From Methanobacteriota archaeon (GTDB lineage Archaea > Methanobacteriota > Methanobacteria > Methanobacteriales > Methanobacteriaceae): a DNA stretch of 49,429 bases. Shown here piece by piece: positions 1 to 9,262 of the stretch. The position numbers and the translations under genes are program-made. The stretch's first letter is position 1. Every line of letters begins with the position of its first letter. Location of the stretch: contig JAEZRD010000090.1 of assembly GCA_023440975.1 (NCBI GenBank), positions 1-49,429 on the forward strand. Direction: 5' to 3'. The notes below the pieces were generated by a model. It ran no database searches and had not been told where the DNA came from. It worked only from the letters and a program-made list of their open reading frames with translations.

Positions 1-2355
1 CCATAAGTGTAAGCTTGATAATTGCCCTTTCCATTCGCTTAATTGACCTTGCCATTCAGTGAATAAAACATCAGATTTATCTTTTTTAAATATTAATTGA
101 CTTCTTGGATTTAATTTATTCTCTAAATTAGTTAAACTATTAATAAACTTCTTTCCTGCATGCAAATAAGGTTGCATATTATCAAAAGCATTAATTTCAT
201 ACAAATCATTTTTTAACACTTCTATAGTGCGTTCTGAAAATGTACCATTAGCAAGTAATAAATCAAAATCTCTCATCCATTCTTCTACAACTATTAAGTT
301 TTTATATGGTTCTTTAACATCCCATAATTTACCGAAATATCTTTTTCCAGCTTCTTCATATTTACTTAGTATTAATCTAGCTTCAAGATACATTTTTAGT
401 CTTTTTAAATCACGAACAGCAATATTATTAGAAGGAACATCACTTTTATAAATTGTTTTAAGTTGATTTTTAAAATTATTCCCACTAAATAATCTGAATT
501 TTTTATGATTTTCTTCTTCAATTTGTGAAATAAGAGAGTCTAAATCAATGTTTAATACATTTTCATTAAATTTATTCATTATTCCAATTGTATCTTGATA
601 ATTTTTAACAGCTTCAATTAACTCTTTAGCTTTACGTGGAGAACTAATCCATTCAAAGTTTCCAATTATATCTGGATCTATTAATTCAGTGTTTCTAGTA
701 TCTAAAACTTTAAGAGCTTCTATACTTCTTTTATATTCTTTTAAGCTTGTTGGAACTTTAATTCCATAAATATCATTAACAGTACCTGCTTCAATAAGGA
801 AATTATCTAAAGAATCAAGTGTATCATCAATCATGAACTCTATTTCACGTAAATCTTGTGGAAGCAAACTTTTTGGGTTTGTTAAATTCCAAGGATTGTC
901 TTTAGTTATAGTAGAGCGTAATTCTGCAAGACTTTCAAGTGAAATTATCATATCATCTAAATCTTTCATTTTTAATTGTTCACTGTTTGAAAATCTTACT
1001 AATGGAAGTAATCTGCCTTTTTTAGTATAATAATCATCTGCTGATTCTTTCATACCATATAATTGAAAAGGACTTAGTTTAACTTCATATAACGGTTGAT
1101 GAATCACTTCTGAGTATTCATCTAATTGTTTTCTAAGTTTTTCTAATTTACGTATGGTTCTATCAATGTTTAAATTAGATTGAGGACGGACATTAGTACT
1201 TTTTTCTAAATCTTTTAAAAGTTTTTTACGACGAGCTTTATTTGAATGTAATTCAAGAACAAATTTACCTAAACCTACATTCTCCATACGACTTTTAACT
1301 ACTTCTAAAGCAGCCATCTTTTCACTAACAAACAATACGGTTTTTCCTTCAGCTAATAATTCAGCAATTAGGTTTACAATTGTTTGTGATTTACCTGTTC
1401 CTGGTGGTCCTTCAACTACTAAATTATGACCTGCTTTAACATTTTCAATTGCTGCCATTTGACTTGAATCAGCATCTAAAACGTTATACATATCTTTATA
1501 TTCAAGTTGAGTATCTATATCTTCTTCAGTGAATGTGTCATCATAAATATTTTCATTAGGATCAAATATTGCTTCAATTAAAGAGTATCTATCTCTTATT
1601 TCACTGTTTTTAAATGCTTCAGGATCTAAATCATTGTACATTAAGAATTTTGTGAAACTAAAGAATCCTATTGCTACATTATCTAAAACTTCCCAATTTT
1701 TCTGACCACTTACTACTTCTTTAACTTTTCTTAAGTAGTGTTCTACTCCTTCAACATAATTTGTTTGTTGGAAGTCAGGTAATTGTATACCATCTTCTAA
1801 TAGTTTAGCTTTAAGTGAAATATTTGTTTTTATTTCTTCACCTGTCCAATTTAATGTGAAGCTTTTACCTACTTTTTTTCTCTCCATTTCAACTGGTATC
1901 AATATTAATGGTGCAAGATTGTTTTGTTTAGGTTTATGTCCATCTTTCCATTTTAAAAATCCTACAGCAAGATATAAAATGTTGTATCCTTGTTCTTGAA
2001 GCATTGTTTTAGCTTGTCTATCTATGTAAAATAGTCTTTTTTGTAATTCTGATGGTGAAAGGTCAGCGCGAAGTGTACGATCTCCATCTTTGAAAATACT
2101 TAAATCAAGGGATGGGTGTTCCCATATATTTCTTATACGTGATGAGTCTTTTTCTTCTTTTTTATTTGGGGCAAAAGTCATTGTATAATCTTGTAATACT
2201 AATGTTTTGTACACATTAGTTGGTGATTGATTTGTTATTGTTAAGGTTTTATTTCTAGGTTTGAAATTTAAGAGTTGGTTACGTAGTGTTAAATCTAGTA
2301 AATTTTTCCGTAGATTATAAAATTCCTTTGCTATTTTTTTTGAAGAAGATGCCAT
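1..2355 (-). CDS. DUF4011-type superfamily-1 helicase, C-terminal part cut by window edge
   Basis: The frame is open from an ATG at 2355 to the first base of the window (785 codons, no stop), so the 3' part is missing. Near the N-terminus is LLDLTLRNQLLNF (about residues 15-27), the signature of the DUF4011 domain. A Walker A motif GPPGTGKSQT lies near residue 313 and is followed by NLIAELLAEGKTVLFVSEK, as in AAA_11/superfamily-1 DNA helicases. The middle is helical and charged. Proteins with this N-terminus are often 1300-2000 residues and can end in DUF3320 and/or Vsr-like nuclease domains. Some of these (Hhe type) are reported phage-defence proteins. Whether such a C-terminus is present cannot be seen here. 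The upstream neighbour is divergent. ATP-dependent nucleic-acid translocase is a firm inference; the biological role is not. Confidence 0.85.
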   Translation of the reverse strand, partial: MASSSKKIAKEFYNLRKNLLDLTLRNQLLNFKPRNKTLTITNQSPTNVYKTLVLQDYTMTFAPNKKEEKDSSRIRNIWEHPSLDLSIFKDGDRTLRADLSPSELQKRLFYIDRQAKTMLQEQGYNILYLAVGFLKWKDGHKPKQNNLAPLILIPVEMERKKVGKSFTLNWTGEEIKTNISLKAKLLEDGIQLPDFQQTNYVEGVEHYLRKVKEVVSGQKNWEVLDNVAIGFFSFTKFLMYNDLDPEAFKNSEIRDRYSLIEAIFDPNENIYDDTFTEEDIDTQLEYKDMYNVLDADSSQMAAIENVKAGHNLVVEGPPGTGKSQTIVNLIAELLAEGKTVLFVSEKMAALEVVKSRMENVGLGKFVLELHSNKARRKKLLKDLEKSTNVRPQSNLNIDRTIRKLEKLRKQLDEYSEVIHQPLYEVKLSPFQLYGMKESADDYYTKKGRLLPLVRFSNSEQLKMKDLDDMIISLESLAELRSTITKDNPWNLTNPKSLLPQDLREIEFMIDDTLDSLDNFLIEAGTVNDIYGIKVPTSLKEYKRSIEALKVLDTRNTELIDPDIIGNFEWISSPRKAKELIEAVKNYQDTIGIMNKFNENVLNIDLDSLISQIEEENHKKFRLFSGNNFKNQLKTIYKSDVPSNNIAVRDLKRLKMYLEARLILSKYEEAGKRYFGKLWDVKEPYKNLIVVEEWMRDFDLLLANGTFSERTIEVLKNDLYEINAFDNMQPYLHAGKKFINSLTNLENKLNPRSQLIFKKDKSDVLFTEWQGQLSEWKGQLSSLHLW

Positions 2356-2750
2356 TATTAATTCACTCTTTTAAAGCTAATTTAAATTAATTTTTATTTT
2401 TTGTGTTTTTATTAAACTGGTATCTATTTATAATTTATATTATTAATAAATTTAACCATGTAATTTTTTATTGGTTTAAAATTGAATTAATATTAAATTA
2501 GTTCTTTTTTATTAGTTTTAAAGTTTATGAATCTGTTATATAAGAAATTAATTTGATAAATTTAATTTAAAATATATAAATAATAATAATTAGTTAAATA
2601 ATAATAACTGGATCAATATAATTCAACATAAAAGAAATATGACTAAACAAAAAAAACTAAAAATTATAAAGATTTATAAATAAGTTCAAATTTATATAAT
2701 ATCAATATTATCCCAATAATAAACTAACTATAAAAAGGAAGAATAAAAAA
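2356..2750. promoter_or_regulatory. Divergent intergenic region with promoter of the small gene at 2751
   Basis: This is about 395 bases of AT-rich non-coding DNA between two divergent genes. A TATA-like box TTTATATAAT lies at 2690-2700. It fits a start of transcription near 2722 and a leader of about 30 bases with the ribosome site AAAGGAAG at 2735-2742. I see no RNA gene and no strong hairpin here. Confidence 0.5.
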
Positions 2751-3002
2751 ATGGTTGAAATAAGTGAAGAACAAAAAGAAAAAATACGAGAATATTATAA
2801 AGAAAAACTTAATGTTCCTAATTTAGAATTTGAAGCACTTAACGATAAATTCATAAACATATATAGTGATGAAATCAACTTAAATGATGTACAACCAGGC
2901 ATGGAAGATTTAGAATTCATTGAAAAAATATTAAACGCAAAATTTCAAGGAATAAAAAACACCACTGGAAAATTCTATTTCAACTTCAGATTCAACGAAT
3001 AA
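2751..3002 (+). CDS. Small acidic protein of unknown function, 83 aa
   Basis: ATG start is preceded by AAAGGAAG at 9-16 bases and by a good TATA box, so this is probably a real gene. The product is rich in Glu, Asn and Lys with no membrane segment or Cys. The first third is predicted helical (EEQKEKIREYYKEKL), and the C-terminus ends in aromatic beta-like residues (FYFNFRF). I do not recognise the family. Its stop codon ends at 3002, directly next to the stop of the convergent histidine kinase at 3003, leaving no intergenic space for terminators. Confidence 0.6.
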   Translation: MVEISEEQKEKIREYYKEKLNVPNLEFEALNDKFINIYSDEINLNDVQPGMEDLEFIEKILNAKFQGIKNTTGKFYFNFRFNE

Positions 3003-4850
3003 TTAAATTTTAAATCTAATTTCAAAACCAGTACCACTAATATCATCTAATTTTATCAATTGACCCTCAATTTGTCGTACTAGATTATTTATTACAATCA
3101 TACCTAAACTACTGCTATTATACACATCAACATCATCAGGCATGCCCACCCCATCATCAAAAAGCTTTAAAACACAATCATCATCTTGACCTTCTTTTAA
3201 AGAAACAAATAAATTCCCATATTCACCATTAGGGAATGCATATTTTATAATATTATGAACAATTTCATTAATTATAAGTCCAATAGGAATAGATTTATCA
3301 ATATCCAATATTACAGAATCTAAATCCCCATTAAATTTAATATTTTCTACATTATAAAGATTAAACAAACTAATTATCTCATCTTGAATATAATTCTTCA
3401 TATCCACACTTTTCAAATCATTTGAAGTGTAAATTTGATCATGAATTAAAGCCATACTATTAATACGATTAATAGTTGCAGAAATAGTTTTTTCAGGATG
3501 ATCCTTATTAAAACGAGCATCAATATTCATTAAACTTAAAATAATTTGCAAATTATTTTTAACCCTATGATGAACCTCTTTAACAAGGATTTCTTTATCC
3601 TTAACTGCAACTTCTAACTGATTTAAAATATCTTTAAGCTTAATATCATATAATTTCGCTTCAGTTACATCCTGCATAAACCCATACGCATGATGTAAAC
3701 CTTCATCATCATAATAAAATTTTGTATAAGTTGAAATATACTTTTCATTACCTAAATTAGAATTAACTTTAATAGTAGCATCGATTTCAGGACATCTATC
3801 AATAATTGCCTTCTTAATTGAATCAAATAATTTATCTTTCTGTTCAGAATCAACTAAATGTAACAAAGGTAACTCCTTACTAGTATTAGTATCTAAATTA
3901 TGATATTCAAATATCTCATTAACTTCACTAGTCCAACTAAAACCTTTACCTCGTTCAAATGAAGCAAAAACTACTTTACTAATATTTTGAATCTTTTCTA
4001 TATTTTCTTGTAACTTTTTAGCTTCATCAACTTTAATTTTTAAATCAGTAATATCCGAACAAATACATTGAACAGCAGGCCTATCCCTATAACTAACTCT
4101 TATAGCTAAAAGTTTAAACCATTTATACCCACCTAAACGATGAGTTATACGAACAATCTCTGAAAAAGCAGGGAGCTCATTATTAATAGTTTTTTGATAA
4201 GGAACAAAAAAATCAGGAGTATCCTCTGAATATGTACCATTAAAAATGAATTCTCGACCTAAAATCTGTTGTACAGAATAACCTGATAAATCAGCATAAG
4301 CTTGATTACATCTAACAAAAATTCCATCTTGAATAACAACCATAGGTGTTTCACTTAGATAGAACATATCATATTCCCCAGTATAAGTTAAATCAAAATT
4401 ATCATCTTTACGAATCATATTAAATATATAATTATCAGAATTAACTAACTTACCAAAGAATGTTTTTTGAAGATAATCATCCTCAAAAAAATATAAAGTA
4501 TAATTAACAGTTTCACCAGTTAAATACACTTTTCTAGCTAAATCAATAAACCCCATATCATTAAAAAATGGGAAAACTTCACCTAAAACTTGGTTTAAAA
4601 GTTCATTAGGATTATAAATACCCAAAAAATCTATAAGCGGATTTTGACAATATTTTATTTCAAAATCTTCTCCATCATTAATAGGTTTATAAAAATCAAT
4701 AGAATCATCTGTAGCTTCTAAAAAATTAGTATATAATTTAGGAATTTCATATGTGTAAGGTTCACCAATATGATATAATTCTTTATCATTTTCCCAAGTG
4801 AAACTATGAATGGTTTCTGAACTTTCATCCCTAAAAACCATCTTTTTCAT
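3003..4850 (-). CDS. Cytoplasmic PAS sensor histidine kinase (HisKA_2 type), copy 1
   Basis: 615 aa with no membrane segment. After an unassigned N-terminal region of about 150 residues there is a PAS domain (about 155-275, with VVIQDGIFVRCNQAYADLSG) and a second PAS/PAC-like unit (about 290-410). The phosphoacceptor region KEVHHRVKNNLQIILSLMN has its His near residue 424, and the C-terminal HATPase has N (IINEIVHN) and G (DDGVGMP) boxes. It should autophosphorylate a His in response to a cytosolic signal, but no receiver-domain protein is visible nearby. An AGGAG ribosome site precedes the ATG by 11 bases. Two full-length paralogues of almost the same length lie at 37621 and 39496. The ligand is unknown. 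Confidence 0.9.
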   Translation of the reverse strand: MKKMVFRDESSETIHSFTWENDKELYHIGEPYTYEIPKLYTNFLEATDDSIDFYKPINDGEDFEIKYCQNPLIDFLGIYNPNELLNQVLGEVFPFFNDMGFIDLARKVYLTGETVNYTLYFFEDDYLQKTFFGKLVNSDNYIFNMIRKDDNFDLTYTGEYDMFYLSETPMVVIQDGIFVRCNQAYADLSGYSVQQILGREFIFNGTYSEDTPDFFVPYQKTINNELPAFSEIVRITHRLGGYKWFKLLAIRVSYRDRPAVQCICSDITDLKIKVDEAKKLQENIEKIQNISKVVFASFERGKGFSWTSEVNEIFEYHNLDTNTSKELPLLHLVDSEQKDKLFDSIKKAIIDRCPEIDATIKVNSNLGNEKYISTYTKFYYDDEGLHHAYGFMQDVTEAKLYDIKLKDILNQLEVAVKDKEILVKEVHHRVKNNLQIILSLMNIDARFNKDHPEKTISATINRINSMALIHDQIYTSNDLKSVDMKNYIQDEIISLFNLYNVENIKFNGDLDSVILDIDKSIPIGLIINEIVHNIIKYAFPNGEYGNLFVSLKEGQDDDCVLKLFDDGVGMPDDVDVYNSSSLGMIVINNLVRQIEGQLIKLDDISGTGFEIRFKI

Positions 4851-4877
4851 AAAAAAATTAACTCCTGAAAATATTTT

Positions 4878-4906
4878 AAAAAAAAAATTAATAAAATAAA
4901 AAAAAA
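4878..4906 (-). terminator. Oligo-T terminator after the M42 peptidase gene
   Basis: Read on the minus strand, the DNA just after the peptidase stop (4913) holds two T tracts, T9 at 4906-4898 and T10 at 4887-4878. This matches the intrinsic oligo-T terminators of archaea. The kinase gene follows with its own ribosome site, so termination may be partial. Confidence 0.5.
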
Positions 4907-4912
4907 TTTAGT

Positions 4913-5950
4913 TTATAAATTATTTATTGCAGCAACAATAATTTGTATGGTCTTTTCAACATCATCCATACTAGCTACACTTACTGGAGTATGAATATAA
5001 CGTGTTGGCACACTTAAAACTCCTGTTGGAATTCCTTCACGAGTAAGACTAATAGAAGTACCATCTGTAGTTCCACCATCACTTACTTCTAATTGATAGT
5101 CAATACCCTCTTTTTCTGCAGCACCAATAAGCATATCACGAATAACTTTTGGAGACATAAGACCTCTTCCACTAGCATCAATTAAAACAATACTTGGTCC
5201 TTTACCCATTTCAACAGGTGCTTCTTCAAGAGTGATTCCTGGATGATCACCACAAACTGTAGTATCAAGTGCAAAAGCATAATCTGGATTTAAACCAAAA
5301 GCAGATACTCGAGCACCTTTAAGTCCAACTTCTTCTTGAACTGTACCTACACCATAAACAGTAGCATTGGTTTTTACACGTTTAAGAACTTCCATCATCA
5401 CATAACAACCTAAACGATTATCTAAAGCTTTACCCATAATGAGGTTGTTAGGGAATTCTTCAAACCAACTGTTAAAAGTAATAGGATCTCCAATAGATAT
5501 CATTTTTTCTGCTTCTTCTTTGTCCTTAGCACCGATATCTATAAACATTGAATCGTATTTAATGACTTTGTTACGTTCTTCTGGTTTAGTAACATGAGGA
5601 GGTTTAGAACCTATAACTCCTACATAATCTCCTTTTTCTGAGTGAATAGTGACTGTTTGATTTAATAACATTTGATCGTTAATTCCACCAATAGTTGCAA
5701 ATCGAATAAAACCTTTTTCATCGATGAATTTTACCATTAAACCTATTTCATCCATGTGTGAAGCTAACATTATAGTTGGTGCACTTTTTTTACCTTTCTT
5801 TGTGCAAATAATGTTACCCATGGTATCAGTTGTTATATCATCTGCAACATTTTTTAATTCACGTTTAATAATATTTGCAATTTTTGTTTCAAATCCAGAA
5901 ATTCCTGGAGTTGTACTTAATTCTTTAACTAGTTTCATATTAGATTTCAT
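4913..5950 (-). CDS. M42-family metallo-aminopeptidase
   Basis: 345 aa, full length for M42 glutamyl/TET-type aminopeptidases, which remove N-terminal residues from peptides and form large dodecameric shells. The expected metal and catalytic residues are present in order: His and Asp in ASHMDEIG, Asp in ALDNRLG, the Glu pair in TVQEEVG, Asp in ALDTTVCGD, and His in RYIHTP. The N-terminal LSTTPGISGFE is also typical. It has no signal peptide, so it is cytoplasmic. The ATG at 5950 has AAGGGA upstream; a second in-frame ATG four codons later is possible. It follows the permuted F420 protein by 55 bases and may be co-transcribed or use its own AT-rich promoter in the gap. Exact substrate specificity (Glu/Asp versus broad) cannot be read from the sequence. 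Confidence 0.92.
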   Translation of the reverse strand: MKSNMKLVKELSTTPGISGFETKIANIIKRELKNVADDITTDTMGNIICTKKGKKSAPTIMLASHMDEIGLMVKFIDEKGFIRFATIGGINDQMLLNQTVTIHSEKGDYVGVIGSKPPHVTKPEERNKVIKYDSMFIDIGAKDKEEAEKMISIGDPITFNSWFEEFPNNLIMGKALDNRLGCYVMMEVLKRVKTNATVYGVGTVQEEVGLKGARVSAFGLNPDYAFALDTTVCGDHPGITLEEAPVEMGKGPSIVLIDASGRGLMSPKVIRDMLIGAAEKEGIDYQLEVSDGGTTDGTSISLTREGIPTGVLSVPTRYIHTPVSVASMDDVEKTIQIIVAAINNL

Positions 5951-6005
5951 TTAAAATTTTCCCTTCTAAAAACTTTCTTTTTATTATTATATTTTTTATT
6001 AAAAT

Positions 6006-7094
6006 TTATGAATTTACTTTTTTATTTTTTAAAGCTTTAAAACCAACAGGTACTGTTGAGTATTTTGTACCACTTGCTGCTACAACATCTTGAATACGAT
6101 TAGTAACATAACTTTTTGGTTTCCATGCTTGATCTTCATCTTGACCTACAAGGAATACTTCATCAACACTTCCACTTTCGAGTAAGTATACAAGTATGGA
6201 ACTTACAGCTCCACCGTCTTGTCCTTCTATAGCTTCGGCATTTACACTCATGAGTTCAATATAATCTCCAAGTGGTTTTTCATCCATATCTAATGGAACT
6301 ACAGTATCACTTAAATAAGTTCGTGGGCATGCATAATAACATGCATGACAATCTTCTCGGCATTTACCATATTTTTGTGGTTTACGATTATTAATTTCAA
6401 CAATATTTTCAGGGCATACATATTCGCATGCTCCACATAATACACATCCACCAACACTTATAACATCGGCTTCTAAGTTGTTGAATTGACAAAGGTCTGC
6501 TTCTTTTTCAAAGTCTTCGTCATCTATGACTCTGTGACTTAGAACTTGACGACCTACACTTTCACGTTCATCAATGATTTTTAAGTTATTTTGTATTTTT
6601 TTATTAGAAATTCGTTGTAATAATTTTAAACCATTTTCGGTTATTGGTTTACTTTTTAAGTAACCTTTCTTTAAACAATCATCTATGATTTTTTTACCTT
6701 TTTCTGTTCGTACTATTAGTGTACTCCATCCTTTTGGAGAACCAACTGATCCTACGCTTATATCTGAATTGTTACTTGTGTAATCTGTACAGATGTTACA
6801 ATTTTTTCTTGTGAAAGGTTTGGTTTTTATTATAGGTATTGAGAATTCATCTCCATAAATAAGTTTTGCTTTAAATTGGCCTTTTTCTATACGGAATTCT
6901 TTAACTTCATTCATATCAATATTGTTTTCTGCTAGAAAATCTTTTAAGTATGCATATGAAAAGTTTTCCATACAAAATAAGCCTATTTTTACATCGATTG
7001 GGGATCCTCCAGTTTTATTAGAGTATTTATTAATTTTTGTTGCTGCTATTATCTGGCAGGGTGTTCCAACCATTGCTATTTTTTCTTCAGGCAT
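6006..7094 (-). CDS. FpoF/FrhB-like F420 oxidoreductase with circularly permuted domains
   Basis: 362 aa from the ATG at 7094, which has GAGGT 9 bases upstream; a TTG at 7103 overlaps that site and is unlikely. The protein begins with MPEEKIAMVGTPCQI, continues with KIGLFCMENF, then NCNICTDYTSNNSDISVG and GSPKGWSTLIVRTEKG. These normally form the second half of FpoF/FrhB proteins. Next come two [4Fe-4S] motifs (CVLCGACEYVCP and CREDCHACYYACP). It ends with EGQDGGAVSSILVYLLESG and AASGTKYSTVPVGFKALKN, which normally form the first half. The order is thus swapped relative to FpoF and to the Fsr proteins at 42732 and 45025. All expected elements are present once, so it may still be an active F420H2:ferredoxin-type oxidoreductase. 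Its partner is unknown. Confidence 0.85.
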   Translation of the reverse strand: MPEEKIAMVGTPCQIIAATKINKYSNKTGGSPIDVKIGLFCMENFSYAYLKDFLAENNIDMNEVKEFRIEKGQFKAKLIYGDEFSIPIIKTKPFTRKNCNICTDYTSNNSDISVGSVGSPKGWSTLIVRTEKGKKIIDDCLKKGYLKSKPITENGLKLLQRISNKKIQNNLKIIDERESVGRQVLSHRVIDDEDFEKEADLCQFNNLEADVISVGGCVLCGACEYVCPENIVEINNRKPQKYGKCREDCHACYYACPRTYLSDTVVPLDMDEKPLGDYIELMSVNAEAIEGQDGGAVSSILVYLLESGSVDEVFLVGQDEDQAWKPKSYVTNRIQDVVAASGTKYSTVPVGFKALKNKKVNS

Positions 7095-7248
7095 TCTATT
7101 CAACCTCTAGGTTACATTTTTTTTTTGTAATTTGATAATTATGTGTATATTTTATTTTTTTTTACCATTTCAAAAAAGATTCATTATAATATTATATTTA
7201 ATATCTTTTATAAATAAAGTTTTTTATATGAGAAATAGTTGATATTTT

Positions 7249-7926
7249 TTAATATTTTTTAAAAACAGTTTCATAATCTTTTAAATGGTTTATATTAATG
7301 AGTTCTAGAGGGTTTTCTTCTTTTATTCCATAGAATGTGTATCCATCTGCAAATATTTTTCTTAAAATGGGGTTTAAGTTATCATTTTCTGATTTTAAGT
7401 ATTGGATTAAATTTAATCGGTTTGCTGCAAATGGCATTCCTAATCCTTCTGGAGTATTTAGAAGTCCTGTTTCACGACGTCTAAGTATAGAAATAGTGTG
7501 TTGTGGGTCGTTAGAATTTAGTATATATGATAAGATATTTTTATAGGTTTTTGTTGTGACAGTTGGTTGATCTCCTGTTGCACATAAAACTATTTGAGAA
7601 TTAGTATTTTTTAAACCATTTAATAATGATATTGATAAACCTACATCATGAGGATTATTCTCTACAATTTTTAATCGAGTATCGTCAATATCATTTATTG
7701 CTTCTAATATTTCAGTATTATAATATCCAAGTACTAGAATTAATTGGTCTATATCGCAGGATAATATATGGTTTAATGTTTCCATTATTACATTAGATTT
7801 TATTCCATCAGAATTTATTAAAGGAAGTGTTAACTTATTTTTTAATGGAACATTATTTTCTAATTGATCAGCTCTCATACGAGAATTTTTACCAGCTGCA
7901 GTAACAATTGCAGAAACACTCACCAT
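7249..7926 (-). CDS. MobA/MocA-like nucleotidyltransferase
   Basis: 225 aa, one GT-A type domain. The N-terminus SAIVTAAGKNSRM is the nucleotide-binding loop, altered from the usual LAAGxSxRMG. Further motifs are PLKNKLTLPL, QLILVLGYY, DVGLSISLLNGL and VLCATGDQP (the metal-binding Asp region); MPFAANR follows. These resemble MocA/MobA-type enzymes that transfer CMP or GMP to a cofactor, or related sugar-phosphate nucleotidyltransferases. ATG has AGGAT 9 bases upstream. It lies just downstream of the VanW-like and Mur ligase genes on the same strand, which leaves open a role in making an activated cell-wall precursor rather than molybdopterin cofactor. The family assignment is good; the substrate is not known. 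Confidence 0.75.
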   Translation of the reverse strand: MVSVSAIVTAAGKNSRMRADQLENNVPLKNKLTLPLINSDGIKSNVIMETLNHILSCDIDQLILVLGYYNTEILEAINDIDDTRLKIVENNPHDVGLSISLLNGLKNTNSQIVLCATGDQPTVTTKTYKNILSYILNSNDPQHTISILRRRETGLLNTPEGLGMPFAANRLNLIQYLKSENDNLNPILRKIFADGYTFYGIKEENPLELININHLKDYETVFKKY

Positions 7927-7965
7927 AATCTTTATATCCTATCCGTGTTTATTTAAAAATTTAAA

Positions 7966-9216
7966 TTAATTTCCTACAGTTTCTACCTGAATAGTAGTTG
8001 AATTTGTATCATTAAATGTTACATTATTAGGAATAAGCTCTTCAGCACTAGAACAAATCTTCATACCAGTACCACTACCCTCAGTCCACATAGTAATCTT
8101 TATCGGATAATCAAGAGTATTTGTAACTTTAATACCAGTAGCAGGATTATAACCGAATAATACTGCATCTTCATCAGAAGCCATACCTACAGGTAACGGA
8201 GAACCAATAGCAAGCACTGTTGAACGTAAAGTTCTAGCTGGAGGACATACACCATGAGTTGCAGTACCAGATTCTGCATCAGGTTCTACAACAGAACTGA
8301 AATGAACATCATTACGTCCAGAACCATAAGTATGAGCAGGAATTATAGTATTATTCCAAGCTTTTACAAATTGTCTAGCATTATATTCCCGATTTTCATC
8401 ATTATATTGAGGGTGACTACCAAGATAAGTGTAAGAATCACTTACTTTATGATAAGTAGAATTTGGAGTAGAATAAACTAATACTGTATCTCCACCACCA
8501 TGAACAAGTGAATAATTATATGCAGTTGGTAATTTTTTAACTTCATCAGGAGTCATGAAAGCTCTACCATCACTAAAGTCACCAATACCATACTCAATAT
8601 TATAATGAGCTCCTACCTTAGCATAACTATACCAAGATTTTAAATCAGCAACACTAGTATACTCATGAGGAACAGTATCATTACTAATATCTGCTTCAGC
8701 AACATGTTTAATAGTTTTACCAGTTAAATTATTAACAATATCCACACCATCATTAGTTTTAACAGCTTGAGTATAAGGTTCATTATAACCCCAAATATAA
8801 TCATCAGGTTCATGTACAACAATAGAATTGTTTTCTACATCCACAAAACCAGGACCATCAAAACTAGCAACAGTACCACCATCACTAACAGCACCTTTAA
8901 CTACTTGAGTAGTAGGCATTGGCACAGTTCCAGAGGCAAATGAATACAATGCTCCTAAAACATCAAGATTTTCAAACCGATCCACCAAATATCCAAGATT
9001 TATAGCTGTTGGATATCTATTTATATTATTCTCATCAATCACAGTATCTCCACTATATACAGTAGAACCATTTTGGACTTTTAATAAGTTATTAACATCA
9101 CCAGCACTTACGGTATTTGTATGAACTAAACTGAATGGTGCTAGAACACAGCAAATAAGTAGTAAACCAATACATACTTTAAATGCATTTCTTTTCCAAA
9201 GTTTTTTTAAACTAAT
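7966..9216 (-). CDS. Secreted protein with VanW-like C-terminal region, probable ATT start
   Basis: About 416 aa. A clear signal peptide is present: basic KKLWKR, hydrophobic CIGLLLICCVLAP, cleavage likely after TVSA. The C-terminal third contains HGVCPPARTLRSTVLAIG, then DEDAVLFGYNP and NTLDYPIKITMW. This order resembles the G-[IV]-C-xx-[SA]-[ST]-L and NNTDYPI motifs of VanW-type proteins, but the similarity is distant and from memory. Start: a GTG at 9225 falls inside the ribosome site (GGAAGTGA) and is too close to be used. The codon at the right spacing (5 bases after GTGA) is ATT at 9216, giving M-SLKKLWKR. It is flanked by a Mur ligase and a nucleotidyltransferase, so an envelope role is plausible. 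Confidence 0.6.
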   Translation of the reverse strand: MSLKKLWKRNAFKVCIGLLLICCVLAPFSLVHTNTVSAGDVNNLLKVQNGSTVYSGDTVIDENNINRYPTAINLGYLVDRFENLDVLGALYSFASGTVPMPTTQVVKGAVSDGGTVASFDGPGFVDVENNSIVVHEPDDYIWGYNEPYTQAVKTNDGVDIVNNLTGKTIKHVAEADISNDTVPHEYTSVADLKSWYSYAKVGAHYNIEYGIGDFSDGRAFMTPDEVKKLPTAYNYSLVHGGGDTVLVYSTPNSTYHKVSDSYTYLGSHPQYNDENREYNARQFVKAWNNTIIPAHTYGSGRNDVHFSSVVEPDAESGTATHGVCPPARTLRSTVLAIGSPLPVGMASDEDAVLFGYNPATGIKVTNTLDYPIKITMWTEGSGTGMKICSSAEELIPNNVTFNDTNSTTIQVETVGN

Positions 9217-9262
9217 TGTCTTCACTTCCTTTAAAATTTTTTTTATAAATATTTGATAAATA

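Noticed and set aside
6006..7248. The F420 protein as a pseudogene or frameshifted remnant
   Set aside because: All FpoF/FrhB elements are present once in one frame. The upstream 150 bases do not encode the missing order, and a proper ribosome site precedes the ATG at 7094.
7249..7926. Molybdenum cofactor enzyme MobA as a firm call
   Set aside because: The loop GKNSRM departs from the MobA consensus and the neighbours are envelope genes, so only the family level is supported.
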